64,000 nucleotides of DNA from CAWIVH01 sp963839475 (GCA_963839475.1 CAWIVH010000015.1:744001-808000); one strand, 5' to 3'. Shown: positions 38,024 through 47,201, counted from the stretch's first letter. Program-made: numbers and translations. The notes: generated by a model from the letters alone, not told the origin.

Positions 38024-38386
38024 TTACTTCTCCCTGATCCATCGACGTGCTTCATCGGCAGCCTCATGGTCGAAATAGCGGATTGTCGCCGTAGTGAACG
38101 GGCGGCAGAATTGAGCCATCCATTCCTGCCATTTTGTCTCACCAATGATCGCAAGCCGGTTAATGTCCGCAAAGTGCTTGAAATCAAACTTGATGTCCGC
38201 CCACAACGCACCGAACTCCCAGCCATGAAACTGGGACATCTCGAAAACAATGCTGATCTTCCCCTCCTTTTTTATGAGCCGTTCAATCTCGGGAAGAAAA
38301 TGCCCATAATCCTCTTCAGAGAGTTTGCCTGTGACATAAACCTCGAGCACCTTTCCGTCCTCGGCTTCCTGCACTCTGACTGCCAT
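38024..38386 (-). CDS. SpoIIAA-like STAS-fold protein
   Basis: 120 residues from the ATG at 38386, preceded by GGAGGAAAGG; the frame extends 22 codons upstream without such a site. MAVRVQEAEDGKVLEVYVTG, KLSEEDYGHFLPEIERLIKK and ISIVFEMSQFHGWEFGALW are typical of the SpoIIAA-like family (PF11964), which has the anti-sigma-factor antagonist fold but lacks the classic phosphoserine switch. Role unknown; members often sit beside stress genes. A decayed paralogue is at 6323-6640. Confidence 0.85.
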   Translation of the reverse strand: MAVRVQEAEDGKVLEVYVTGKLSEEDYGHFLPEIERLIKKEGKISIVFEMSQFHGWEFGALWADIKFDFKHFADINRLAIIGETKWQEWMAQFCRPFTTATIRYFDHEAADEARRWIREK

Positions 38387-38931
38387 GCCTTTCCTCCTCT
38401 CTTCATGAATCGGGCCGTTGCCCTTGATCCCGGCATAAGGCCCTGGACTCAATCTGAGTCAGGGTCATCAAAAAAGACCCTGACCTAAATCATATGATAC
38501 TCCCCGTGCGTTGTTGCCTTGCCTCCCTGGTCGCCGATCCACCTTCATCAAGGGTTGACCCATGATAAAAGCTCAGATCCGCCGATTCACACCGCGCATG
38601 TTCCGGGGAGAGTATCCATAACTTAATCTGCAAGTTAAAGGTAGGCTGCCACTGCACAGGGCAGGACCTCATTTCACATTACGCCGCTGAAGGATCTACA
38701 GCCGTTTTTGTTAAAGAATCGCGACAACACAGTATTGCGTCCGTAAGGAATGCCTACCTCAAATGGGGATTGGCTTGGTCTGAAAACTCTGGATTTCACT
38801 ATGGATTTAGAGCAAACCGGATGCCGCAACCGATTTCTCCGGCTACTGGTTTTTCTCCTTGGATCTCCCCCTTTAACTGGATGGTTCTGCTGGCGGCCTT
38901 TCTCTACTCTTGGAGCCAGGAGGCAGAAACC
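38387..38931. other. divergent intergenic region
   Basis: 545 bases between the SpoIIAA-like gene and the GT81-type gene. It contains one perfect inverted repeat (see 38458-38484). The reading frame of the GT81 gene stays open back to 38770 but lacks a good start there. Confidence 0.4.
38458..38484. promoter_or_regulatory. inverted repeat, possible operator or hairpin
   Basis: GTCAGGGTC, a nine-base spacer ATCAAAAAA, then GACCCTGAC: a perfect nine-base arm repeat. It lies 72 bases upstream of the SpoIIAA-like start and in the leader of the divergent osmolyte genes. There is no T-run after it on either strand, so an operator is more likely than a terminator, but this is inference. Confidence 0.45.
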
Positions 38932-40161
38932 ATGGCAGACTTCTATCAGACTGGTTGCGTGACCACGCTGCACCGGCTCAAACCGGGAAGCGCTGCACGA
39001 ATGGAAAATGAGCTGCGGGAGATGGCTGATCACGTGCCTATCGGCCTGGTCCTGCCTGCTCTCTACTCGGAGTTTGAAACCCCCGCGATGCGCGGGATCG
39101 CAGACGTGTTGGCTGACATTCCCTATCTGAGGCATATCGTCGTCTCCCTGGGTCGGGCTGGGATAAACGAATACCAGAAAGTCCAGGAGTTTTTCGCCGG
39201 CTTCCCATGGCCGGTCACTATCCTATGGGTTGACAGCCCCGAAATTCAAAATCTGTTGGGGATTCTGGAGGAACGGGGATTGTCTGCCGGTCCCGACGGC
39301 AAAGGGAGGTCCTGCTGGCTGGCATATGGCTATCTGCTGGCAACGGGCGACTGTGACGTTATTGCCCTGCACGATTGCGACATCGTGAACTATCAGCGGA
39401 ACCTGTTGAGCAGGCTGGTGTATCCAGTTGCGAATCCGCATCTTGCGTTTGAATTCTGCAAAGGCTATTACGCCCGGGTTACCGACCGCATGCACGGCCG
39501 CGCGACAAGGCTCTTTCTTACTCCCCTTATTCGCGCCCTCGAAAACATGGCGCCGATGGCCCCGTTTCTCCGTTTCGTGGACAGCTTTCGCTATGCGCTT
39601 GCCGGGGAATTTTCCATGCATGCGAAACTTGCCCGCGTGAACCGGATTCCCAGTGATTGGGGCCTCGAGGTGGGCGTTCTGGCTGAGGTTTTCAGGAATT
39701 GCGCGGCTGCAAGAGTTTGCCAGGTCGATCTCGCCGAAACCTACGAACACAAGCACCAGTCTTTGTCGAGCGACGATGCTTCAAAGGGATTGAGACGCAT
39801 GGCGTGCGAGGTGGCGAAATCCCTGCTTCGCACGCTCGCCGGGGAGGGACTGGTATTCACCAAAGACCATTTCCGGAGCCTGCAGGTGCGCTACGTGCGG
39901 ATGGCTGAGGATACGATCGGCAGATACTATGCGGACGCCATGCTGAATGGTCTCGAGTTCGACCGGCATGAGGAAGAAGCGGCCGTGGCGACATTCGCTG
40001 AGAGCCTGCGACAGGCCACACAGGAGTTTGTCGAGGCACCTCTCGGAAATCCGCAGATTCCCAATTGGAATCGAGTCATTGCAGCAATCCCCGATTTCTT
40101 CAATCTCCTGCGGAACAGCGTCGAAACAACCGCCCCGAAAGTCCGAAACCATGCGTGCTGA
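38932..40161 (+). CDS. glucosyl-3-phosphoglycerate synthase-like glycosyltransferase (GT81)
   Basis: 409 residues from the ATG at 38932, with AGGAGG 11 bases upstream. MADFYQTGCVTTLHRLKPGS then VVSLGRAGINEYQKV, LATGDCDVIALHDCDIVNYQ and FEFCKGYYARVTDRMHGRAT match GT81 enzymes; HDCDIV holds the metal-binding DxD. GT81 joins glucose (or mannose) from an NDP-sugar to 3-phosphoglycerate, giving the phosphorylated osmolyte that the phosphatase at 42254-43090 would dephosphorylate. Its end overlaps the next gene by 11 bases, so the two are one operon. Confidence 0.85.
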   Translation: MADFYQTGCVTTLHRLKPGSAARMENELREMADHVPIGLVLPALYSEFETPAMRGIADVLADIPYLRHIVVSLGRAGINEYQKVQEFFAGFPWPVTILWVDSPEIQNLLGILEERGLSAGPDGKGRSCWLAYGYLLATGDCDVIALHDCDIVNYQRNLLSRLVYPVANPHLAFEFCKGYYARVTDRMHGRATRLFLTPLIRALENMAPMAPFLRFVDSFRYALAGEFSMHAKLARVNRIPSDWGLEVGVLAEVFRNCAAARVCQVDLAETYEHKHQSLSSDDASKGLRRMACEVAKSLLRTLAGEGLVFTKDHFRSLQVRYVRMAEDTIGRYYADAMLNGLEFDRHEEEAAVATFAESLRQATQEFVEAPLGNPQIPNWNRVIAAIPDFFNLLRNSVETTAPKVRNHAC

Positions 40162-41527
40162 GACTGATACTCCCGAGCCCGATTTTCTTCCCCGGGAAGC
40201 ATTCAATGCGGTTGAGAAGATTGGGCATGCTGACGTTGTAGTGGGCATCCCGAGCTACAACAACGAAAGAACTATAGGACATGTAGCCAGAGCGGCGCAG
40301 GCCGGGCTGGAGAAATACTTCCCTCAACTTAGGGCCGTCATCATCAACTCGGACGGGGGTTCCTTGGACGGCACCCGCGATGTCGTGCTCGCCAGTCGCT
40401 CGGACTCGGCTCAAATCCTTTTATTCAATACCCCGCTTTTCCCCGTGCACAGGCTCTCCTTCCCGTATCATGGAATCCCGGGCAAAGGGAGCGCGTTCCG
40501 CCTTATTTTCCAGATGGCTTCAATGCTAAAAGCCCGCGGCTGCGTGGTTATTGATTCGGATCTGCGTTCGATCACGCCCGAGTGGATTGATCTACTGCTG
40601 CGGCCGGTCCTGCATGCCGGATTCGATTTCACAGCCCCTTTCTACCACAGGCACAAATACGATGGGACGATCACGAACAGCATCGTTTACCCCTTGACCC
40701 GCGCTTTATACGGGCTGCGGGTGCGCCAGCCGATTGGAGGGGATTTTGGACTTTCTTCGCGCATGTTCCAACGCTACTTGTCGCGGCGTGACTGGCAGGG
40801 GAATGCGGCTCGCTACGGCATTGACATCTGGATGACCACTATCGCGATTGCCGAGGGATATCGGGTCTGTCAGAGTTTTCTGGGTGCGAAGCTGCATGAC
40901 CCGAAAGATCCGGGTGCAGACCTGAGCGAGATGCTCCACCAGGTCGTGGGCAGCGTGTTTACCCTCATGCAGGAATACGAACCCGTCTGGAAGCGCACAC
41001 AATCGAGCAAAGACGCCGAGCTTTTTGGATTCCGTTTCGGGGTCGGCCTCGATCCCGTCGAGGTCAATACCGACCGGATGCTGGGACTTTATCAACGGGC
41101 AAGCCATGAACTCAAGGATGTCTGGGCACTTGCTTTGACACCCTGGACTCTGGGTGATCTGGCAAAGGTTAGCGCATCTCTGGATAGCCAGTCCCGGAAT
41201 GGATTTCATTTTGATGATGAATTGTGGGTGCGGGTCGTAATGGATTTCGCTGTTGCATGGCGAGAGCGGGCGGTAGAACGAAGTCATTTGCTGCGCTCGC
41301 TGACCTCTCTATATCTCGCCAGGGTTGCTTCGTTTGTGCTTGAAACCAAGGACCTTGTCTCGGATCAGGTGGAGGACAAAATCGAGCGTCTCTGCCTCTG
41401 TTTCGAAGAGTTCAGACCGTACCTTATTTCTGGCTGGGATAGCGCTGAGGTTTGCACTCGGTCGGCCGAGCGCCCGCTTAAAAAGGCGGCGGAGAGTGCT
41501 AGATCCGCCGCCGTACTGGAGGGTTGA
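40151..41527 (+). CDS. GT2-like glycosyltransferase, possible glucosylglycerate synthase
   Basis: 458 residues; the ATG at 40151 overlaps the preceding gene by 11 bases. GT-A landmarks: VVVGIPSYNNERTIGHVARA, IIHNSDGG-type NSDGGSLDGTRD, GIPGKGSAFRLIF, VVIDSDLRSI (DxD), QPIGGDFGLSSRMF and YGIDIWMTTIAIAEGY. The GxxGKG...DSD...GGDFG series resembles single-step mannosyl/glucosylglycerate synthases. Together with the GT81 gene it would give both a two-step and a one-step route, as reported for Persephonella. Substrate not proven. The C-terminal helical domain matches the remnant at 36940. Confidence 0.75.
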   Translation: MRAETDTPEPDFLPREAFNAVEKIGHADVVVGIPSYNNERTIGHVARAAQAGLEKYFPQLRAVIINSDGGSLDGTRDVVLASRSDSAQILLFNTPLFPVHRLSFPYHGIPGKGSAFRLIFQMASMLKARGCVVIDSDLRSITPEWIDLLLRPVLHAGFDFTAPFYHRHKYDGTITNSIVYPLTRALYGLRVRQPIGGDFGLSSRMFQRYLSRRDWQGNAARYGIDIWMTTIAIAEGYRVCQSFLGAKLHDPKDPGADLSEMLHQVVGSVFTLMQEYEPVWKRTQSSKDAELFGFRFGVGLDPVEVNTDRMLGLYQRASHELKDVWALALTPWTLGDLAKVSASLDSQSRNGFHFDDELWVRVVMDFAVAWRERAVERSHLLRSLTSLYLARVASFVLETKDLVSDQVEDKIERLCLCFEEFRPYLISGWDSAEVCTRSAERPLKKAAESARSAAVLEG

Positions 41528-41531
41528 TAAT

Positions 41532-42236
41532 ATGCTTCAATTAGCAGAACGGATAGCGCGGGACACCATGGAAAGGCTGTCCCGCCTCACAACAAATCAT
41601 CTGCCCGGCCTTTTGGCTGCGCTTTTTATTCTTCTTGCAGCCTGGGGTATTGCAGCAGTCGTGCGCGGGCTGTTGATGCGGATCTTTCGCGGCGCTCGCA
41701 TCGATCGGTTCCTGCGGCGCAGTGGACTGGACTCCCTTTTGCCCGGAGATGGCCCAGTAAGAGCAACCCACATGGCAGCAAGGGGTGCATACTGGACGAT
41801 CCTGACCGGTGGTTTTCTGCTTGCGCTGAGCGCCTTTGACACCCAGCTTACCTCGCGCATGATCGAATCGGTCGTATTTCTGGTGCCGAAGTTGTTTGCC
41901 GGGGCCGTCATCCTGGTGGCAGGGGTGTGGGTCAGCCGCTATCTCGGGCGCAGCGCTCTCGTGTGGGCATTCAATGAAGGCATCCCTTTCTCAAGGCGGA
42001 TAGGCCAAGCTGTAAGAGTTGTCGTAATCTTCGTCACGGTCGTTGTAGCCGCCGATTATCTAAATTTTGCGAGAAACGTGTTCCTGGCTTCTTTCATTCT
42101 GATAATCGGAGGCGCCATGCTGGCGGGCGGGTTGGCTTTGGGGCTGGCGGGAAGAAAAACCGTGGAACGTTACCTCGAGCGAAAGGAGCCCGGGAAGGAA
42201 GAACTACAGGAACACGCTGTCTGGAAACACCTGTGA
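41532..42236 (+). CDS. MscS-type conserved TM-helix protein (copy 2)
   Basis: 234 residues from the ATG at 41532, four bases after the previous stop, so it is translated with the glycosyltransferases. Helices LLAALFILLAAWGIAAVVRG, FLVPKLFAGAVILVAGVWVS, VVVIFVTVVVAADYLNFARN and a glycine-rich end GGAMLAGGLALGLAGRKTVE; the last resembles the MscS pore helix, but the beta domain is missing. It parallels copy 1 at 11177-11890. Placement in the osmolyte operon suggests a role in solute release or tension sensing. Confidence 0.7.
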   Translation: MLQLAERIARDTMERLSRLTTNHLPGLLAALFILLAAWGIAAVVRGLLMRIFRGARIDRFLRRSGLDSLLPGDGPVRATHMAARGAYWTILTGGFLLALSAFDTQLTSRMIESVVFLVPKLFAGAVILVAGVWVSRYLGRSALVWAFNEGIPFSRRIGQAVRVVVIFVTVVVAADYLNFARNVFLASFILIIGGAMLAGGLALGLAGRKTVERYLERKEPGKEELQEHAVWKHL

Positions 42237-42253
42237 AGCGCAGACGGGCGAAT

Positions 42254-43090
42254 TTATCCGGCCTTTTCCTTGGAGACCATCTCGTACTCGGCCGCATGCT
42301 CGTCGAGAATGTCCAGAACCGCCTGATTCCAGCCAGCCGGGCCCGAAAGTTCGGTAACACGCACCCGCGGGAGGGCGGATTTCAACTGCCAGGCTGCCTT
42401 CGAACGGATGATAACCGGAATGTCGACGAGGCGCAGGAAGTCCAGATCATTCACCCCGTCGCCCAGACCCACGGTTATAATGTCGGTGAAAGTCCAGCGG
42501 TAATAATAGCTGAGCAGGCTGACTCCGTGGGCTTTGTTCCCGTCCCCGGTGACGTGATGAAGCCGGCCGCCGCGGGTCCAGCGTCTGCCCGTGCGTTCAA
42601 TTGCAGCAAGGAGCTTGTCTCCAGGAGGATCGAGGATTTCGAAAGGTTCGTCATATTCCCTTTTCTTCGCCAATCGAGCTTGCTCGAATGGAAGATCGTA
42701 TCTCCGGCTTATCTCGTTAGCGCTCATTTCGTGGAAACCCCGAACCCGGCAACCGGAGTCCTGAGAGGCCCGACGAAGAGTTTGGACGAGGTCGTCATAG
42801 GGGGTTCCAAATTCGATCACATTGTATTGGCCACGATTTACCGGCGAGTGGAAATCAGTCGGGAAATAGCCGGCAGGAACATATAGAGCCCCGCCATTCT
42901 CGACAATAAAAGGGTGCCTATTGCAGAGAGCTGTGCGCCAATGCTCGACTTCGTCCCTCGTCTTACTGGTGCAAAACACGAGAGGGAGGCCCAGCTCATC
43001 TATGCAGCGCAGGGCCTCCCTGGCGGGATCCGCGGAATACGCGGAACTATCAAGCAGGCTGCCATCGAGATCTGTGAATAGAATGATCAT
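42254..43090 (-). CDS. mannosyl/glucosyl-3-phosphoglycerate phosphatase (HAD IIB), copy 2
   Basis: 278 residues. FTDLDGSLLDSSAYSADPAR holds the nucleophile Asp, VFCTSKTRDEVEHW, FIVENGGALYVPAGYFPTDF and VGLGDGVND the remaining family motifs; the C-terminus PALPRVRVTELSGPAGWNQA-like block ends in a charged tail. It is convergent with the osmolyte operon, 17 bases after the MscS-like gene, and is the likely partner of the GT81 synthase. It is about 60% identical by eye to copy 1 at 9995-10888, and both share similar DNA upstream of the start. Confidence 0.87.
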   Translation of the reverse strand: MIILFTDLDGSLLDSSAYSADPAREALRCIDELGLPLVFCTSKTRDEVEHWRTALCNRHPFIVENGGALYVPAGYFPTDFHSPVNRGQYNVIEFGTPYDDLVQTLRRASQDSGCRVRGFHEMSANEISRRYDLPFEQARLAKKREYDEPFEILDPPGDKLLAAIERTGRRWTRGGRLHHVTGDGNKAHGVSLLSYYYRWTFTDIITVGLGDGVNDLDFLRLVDIPVIIRSKAAWQLKSALPRVRVTELSGPAGWNQAVLDILDEHAAEYEMVSKEKAG

Positions 43091-43167
43091 GGCTTTAGAA
43101 TAGTCACAGGGTCGGTTGCTGTCGATCCCGTAGAGGCAGTAGTTTCAAGAAGAAAGGGCACCATCGA

Positions 43168-44520
43168 ATGAGGGATACGGTGTGGCAAAATGCCAAAGTC
43201 ACTCTTTTCCTTGCCTTTGGAGGCCTCCTGCTTTTGATCGCTGTCTTCGGATTCGGCGCCTACCGCAGGAGCGATCGCATTTATCGGGACGTGACTTCCA
43301 TTCAAGATGCGTACCGGCAGCGAGCGACCGTCTTGAACGAGATCCAGGCAGGCGTCTATTTGTCCGCCATTCTGGTCCGGGACTACCTGCTCGATCCCGC
43401 CACGCTTACGGGAGCCGAGCACAAGCGGCAGTTGCTTGAGGTCCGCCATTCGCTTGAGGGGCGTCTCAAGATTTTGGAACGGCTTTCCGGATCCCAGGAC
43501 CGGGATTCTCTGCAGCAGCTCGCCCGTGAATTGGAAGGCTATTGGAGTGCTCTGGATCCCGTGTTTGAGTGGACTCCTGAACGCAAGGCGGCGCTCAGCT
43601 TTTCCTTCCTGAGAAAGCAGGTTCTTCCCCGGCGCACCGCTCTCCTCAAAATGACGGAGGGAATCAATCAAATCGACGCTGCCAGCCTTACGCAAGAGCA
43701 GGAGAGGATAGCCAAGAGCTGGGAATCCTACCGCAAATACCTGAAGTGGCTATTTGCGTATGCGCTTGGCCTCGCGCTGTTCACGGCCATAATCAGCATT
43801 TACCGGCTTTCTGCGCTCGAGAAACGCGCCGACGAGCATCGGATGCGTCTCGTGGAGGCGGAGCAGCGGCTGCGATGGCTGTCGCAGAAACTCGTTCACA
43901 CTCAGGAAGAAGAACGCAAATCCCTTTCGCGGGAGCTGCATGACGAAATCGGTCAGATGCTGACCGGCATCCGCATGGTATTCGGGAACCTGGAGCAGCT
44001 CCGTGCGGCTCCGGAGGAGGATTTCAGGGACCAGGTATCGGAAGGAAAAGGCCTTGCCGAGAAGACTCTGCTGATGGTTCGCAACCTGGCTCTGGGATTA
44101 CGACCATCCATGCTCGATGACCTAGGTTTGGAGCCCGCGTTGGAGTGGCAGGCGCGTGAGTTCTCACGGCGCAGCGGCACCCCAGTTGAGTTCAAGAATG
44201 ACGGATCACTGCAGAACATTCCGGAAGAGATGAGGACATGCGTATATCGGATTGTCCAGGAATCCCTGACAAATTGCGCCCGCCATTCCAGGGCGAAGAC
44301 CGTCCGCATCGACCTTCACGGCGGCCTGACTGAAATATCTCTTACGGTTCGCGACGACGGTGTGGGATTTGATCCTGAACATACCAAGGGCCGGGGGCTC
44401 GGACTTATAGGGATCCAGGAGCGGGTCCGTGAGTTGGGGGGGACGGTCACTGTTGATTCGCAGCCGGGCAAGGGGACGGTTCTTAAGGCAGTAATCCCTT
44501 TGAAAACGGAGGTGTCCTAA
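43168..44520 (+). CDS. NarX/DegS-type sensor histidine kinase
   Basis: 450 residues. TM helix 11-30, extracytoplasmic helical sensor of about 150 residues resembling CHASE3 (QRATVLNEIQAGVYLSAILV, RDYLLDPATLTGAEHKRQLL), TM helix about 192-212, then HisKA_3 with ERKSLSRELHDEIGQMLTGI (His near 257) and HATPase with VRDDGVGFDP and GRGLGLIGIQERVRELGG. The stop overlaps the response regulator start by one base (TAATG). It should phosphorylate that regulator in response to an envelope or stress signal. Confidence 0.93.
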   Translation: MRDTVWQNAKVTLFLAFGGLLLLIAVFGFGAYRRSDRIYRDVTSIQDAYRQRATVLNEIQAGVYLSAILVRDYLLDPATLTGAEHKRQLLEVRHSLEGRLKILERLSGSQDRDSLQQLARELEGYWSALDPVFEWTPERKAALSFSFLRKQVLPRRTALLKMTEGINQIDAASLTQEQERIAKSWESYRKYLKWLFAYALGLALFTAIISIYRLSALEKRADEHRMRLVEAEQRLRWLSQKLVHTQEEERKSLSRELHDEIGQMLTGIRMVFGNLEQLRAAPEEDFRDQVSEGKGLAEKTLLMVRNLALGLRPSMLDDLGLEPALEWQAREFSRRSGTPVEFKNDGSLQNIPEEMRTCVYRIVQESLTNCARHSRAKTVRIDLHGGLTEISLTVRDDGVGFDPEHTKGRGLGLIGIQERVRELGGTVTVDSQPGKGTVLKAVIPLKTEVS

Positions 44521-45170
44521 TGAGTGCGATTCGCATACTGGTGGCAGATGATCATGGTGTCGTTCGCAGGGGCCTACGCCTGATCCTGGAACGACATGAG
44601 GGATTTGAGGTCGTCGGAGAAGCCGCCGATGGCCGGGAGGTTGTGCGGCTTGCCGAGGAGTTTTCCCCGACAATTGTGATCATGGACGTAGGCATGCCGC
44701 AGCTCAACGGCATCGAGGCGACGGCACAGATTATTCACCGGGATCCGCGGATCGGCATCATTATACTCAGCATGCACTCGGATGAGGGCTATATCGTCCG
44801 CGCGCTGAGCGCTGGTGCAAAAGGGTATCTGCTCAAGGAGTCGGTGGAAGAGGACCTGGTACAGGCCGTGCGCGTCGTCGCGCAGGGTCGCCCGTTTTTT
44901 AGCCCCAGGATCACGCAGACTCTGCTGGATGATTACGTCCGCCAACTTCAACAAAAGGGGCTTCAGGATTCGTATGACCTTCTCACCGCCCGGGAAAAAG
45001 AAGTCCTTCAGCTTCTTGCAGAGGGCAAGTCCAACAAGGAAGTAGCCACGATCCTTGATTTGAGTGTCTACACGGTGGAAACACATCGGACGAATCTGAT
45101 GCAGAAACTCAACCTGCACAACACAGCCGAGATTGTTCTGTATGCCGTACGCAAAAAGATCATTGCGTGA
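44520..45170 (+). CDS. NarL/LuxR-family response regulator
   Basis: 216 residues. Receiver domain with acid pocket LVADDHG, phospho-Asp56 in VIMDVGMPQLNG and Lys in KGYLLKES; C-terminal LuxR HTH (LTAREKEVLQLLAEGKSNKE, VATILDLSVYTVETHRTNLM). Coupled to the kinase at 43168. It binds DNA as a dimer when phosphorylated; the flanking osmolyte, antiporter and Usp genes are obvious candidate targets but no site was identified. Confidence 0.95.
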   Translation: MSAIRILVADDHGVVRRGLRLILERHEGFEVVGEAADGREVVRLAEEFSPTIVIMDVGMPQLNGIEATAQIIHRDPRIGIIILSMHSDEGYIVRALSAGAKGYLLKESVEEDLVQAVRVVAQGRPFFSPRITQTLLDDYVRQLQQKGLQDSYDLLTAREKEVLQLLAEGKSNKEVATILDLSVYTVETHRTNLMQKLNLHNTAEIVLYAVRKKIIA

Positions 45171-45188
45171 CTGCCGCCATCGGACACT

Positions 45189-46592
45189 TCAGATCCTTGT
45201 GCGGCGGTCGAGCGACCATTTGAGCAGGGGCGGCGTGATGATCGTTGTAGCCATAACCATCAGCACGGCTGCGGAAAAAGTGGCGTCATCGATGATCCTG
45301 ATGCTTCGGCCCACGCCGGCGAAAATCAAGCCGACCTCCCCGCGGGGAATCATGCCGATGCTGACACTCAATCTATCCAGCCCCTTTTGGAGCACGCCAA
45401 GGCCGCAAATCAGTTTTCCCAGGATCGCCGCAACCGAGATTCCCGCTGCGAGCCCGAGTATCGGGAGATCCGCGAACGCCTCCAGGCGCACTTGAATTCC
45501 CATGAGAACGAAAAAGATGGGAACCAGGAAATTCGATACGGGCTTGATCAACTGCTCAATATGGATCTCCTCCCTGAACCCGTGGAAATGAACCGGCTCG
45601 AGGATTAGCCCCGCTGCGAAGGCACCGACGATTGGAGCGAGACCGGCAAGGTCGGCCAGCCAGGAAAGTCCGAAGGCAAACAATAAAGCCGAGATCAACA
45701 TCATTCCGGCGGTTCGCAGGCGCGCCAGTTGCTTCATGATCCGAGGCACCAGCCAGGTGCCAAGCATCAGCGAGCCTACAAGGAACAGCAGTGCAAATCC
45801 GATCAGGCGGAGTACCGCCGGCAGGTTCAATGAACCGCCCGACATCGCCGCCTGGACTACACCCGAAACCACTGCCAGAATGACCAATCCGAGGACATCA
45901 TCAATCACGGCTGCACCGAGAATGATGCGGGCTTCCCTGATTTGCAGCTTTCCGAGATCCTTGAAAACGCGCGCCGTAATGCCTACGCTCGTGGCGCATA
46001 GCACTGCGCCGATGAAAAGATGCACATAGCGGATGCTAAATCCGAAAGGTACGATCGTTGCCAACCCGGCTGGGATCTCCCGAATTAATAGAGCACTGAT
46101 GCCCATTCCGAGAAGGAGCGGCGTCACGACACCAAGGATGGCAACGAGGGTTGCCGATGAGCCCACGCTGAGCATCCCTTTGACGGTCGATTCTAGACCG
46201 ACCTCAAAAAGCAGGATGACTACCCCCAGACGTCCGAGGCTGTAGATAACCACGGCCCATTCGGTGTCGATGGGCGTAGATCTGAGAACTTCGAAATATC
46301 CCCAGTGCGCATTCAGAAGCGCGAGGTTGCCGAGGATGATGCCGGCTGCAAGTTCTCCCAGAACCGCCGGCAAGTGGAGTCGCTCCGCAGCCTCAGCTCC
46401 CAACTTAGCCGCCGCAAGAATCGCAACCAGGGCGATCAAAACCGGGGCTATAGGATCGGCATGCCCGTCGGAACCTGCTGCCAGTAAATTCAAAGGAATG
46501 CAAAGGACAGAAACGAGGATAGCGATTATAAAGGGCACGGATATTTGAAGATGGCTTTGGCTGCGCAACAGCTTGAACTTCTCCTCTTTCAT
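45189..46592 (-). CDS. CPA2-family Na+(K+)/H+ antiporter
   Basis: 467 residues from the ATG at 46592; the frame extends 16 codons further with no better site. Twelve or so helices; markers are LAAAKLGAEAAERLHLPAVL, GELAAGIILGNLAL, LLFEVGLEST, TSVGITARVFKDLG, ILGAAVIDDVLGLVILAVVS (ion-binding Asp-Asp) and MIPRGEVGLIFAGVGRSI. No RCK domain. It exchanges monovalent cations for protons at the inner membrane. Convergent with the response regulator, 18 bases apart. A decayed copy of its 3' end is at 7739-7841. Confidence 0.92.
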   Translation of the reverse strand: MKEEKFKLLRSQSHLQISVPFIIAILVSVLCIPLNLLAAGSDGHADPIAPVLIALVAILAAAKLGAEAAERLHLPAVLGELAAGIILGNLALLNAHWGYFEVLRSTPIDTEWAVVIYSLGRLGVVILLFEVGLESTVKGMLSVGSSATLVAILGVVTPLLLGMGISALLIREIPAGLATIVPFGFSIRYVHLFIGAVLCATSVGITARVFKDLGKLQIREARIILGAAVIDDVLGLVILAVVSGVVQAAMSGGSLNLPAVLRLIGFALLFLVGSLMLGTWLVPRIMKQLARLRTAGMMLISALLFAFGLSWLADLAGLAPIVGAFAAGLILEPVHFHGFREEIHIEQLIKPVSNFLVPIFFVLMGIQVRLEAFADLPILGLAAGISVAAILGKLICGLGVLQKGLDRLSVSIGMIPRGEVGLIFAGVGRSIRIIDDATFSAAVLMVMATTIITPPLLKWSLDRRTRI

Positions 46593-46646
46593 GAACCATA
46601 GAATACAGGCACAACCCGCACCATCGGAACCTATTTCCACCGAGCC

Positions 46647-47201
46647 TCAGGACCGACAGCCAGTCGTTTGCCGGACCATCGCTGTACTCTGCCCGGTATC
46701 AGCCGCGCCGAGGGGAAAGGAGCTCGGGGAAGCGCTCGTCGGAGTGACATTCGGCCGGCACTTCGCCAGACCTAGAACTCGCTGCTGCAGGAAATCCCTG
46801 ATTTCCTCCTTGCTCACCCCCCCGCCGGTAACGAAGTTGTGCAAATAGAGCCTTCCCACGAATTCCCGAGTGGCTTTATAACGAAAAGCTGTCACGCGTG
46901 TGTAGACTCGCTTTACCTTTGCAGTTCCGATTTCCTTCATGCCGGCTGCAACTCGAATGGTCAGAGCACATTCCGAAGGCTCTTCAACAGTAATCTCCCT
47001 CAGCACCCCTTCGAGTACCGGCAGGAAATGCTGATATTTCCCAACGAGTTCCGCCGGCAGGTCTGCCGGGGCGGGTATCTCTATCAATTTCACATTCTTG
47101 TGTAATTCAATTTCTCGATCCTTCGCCCCCTGCGCCCAGATGATAGATGGAAAACTTAGCAGTACAAAGGTAAGAAGGACGATCAGCTTATTGTATCTCA
47201 T
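46647..47201 (-). CDS. secreted protein of unknown function
   Basis: 184 residues from the ATG at 47201, with GGAGGG seven bases upstream; the longer frame to 47279 lacks a site. Signal peptide MRYNKLIVLLTFVLLSFPSI, cut after WAQ. The mature part has IEIPAPADLPAELVGKYQHF and AFRYKATREFVGRLYLHNFV. No family recognised. It lies 54 bases upstream of the antiporter on the same strand and may be co-transcribed with it. Confidence 0.7.
   Translation of the reverse strand: MRYNKLIVLLTFVLLSFPSIIWAQGAKDREIELHKNVKLIEIPAPADLPAELVGKYQHFLPVLEGVLREITVEEPSECALTIRVAAGMKEIGTAKVKRVYTRVTAFRYKATREFVGRLYLHNFVTGGGVSKEEIRDFLQQRVLGLAKCRPNVTPTSASPSSFPLGAADTGQSTAMVRQTTGCRS

Noticed and set aside
43087..43695. A 202-codon minus-strand frame ending at the phosphatase start
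   Set aside because: It is antisense to the sensor kinase; only its last 25 codons are of interest, as a possible leader.
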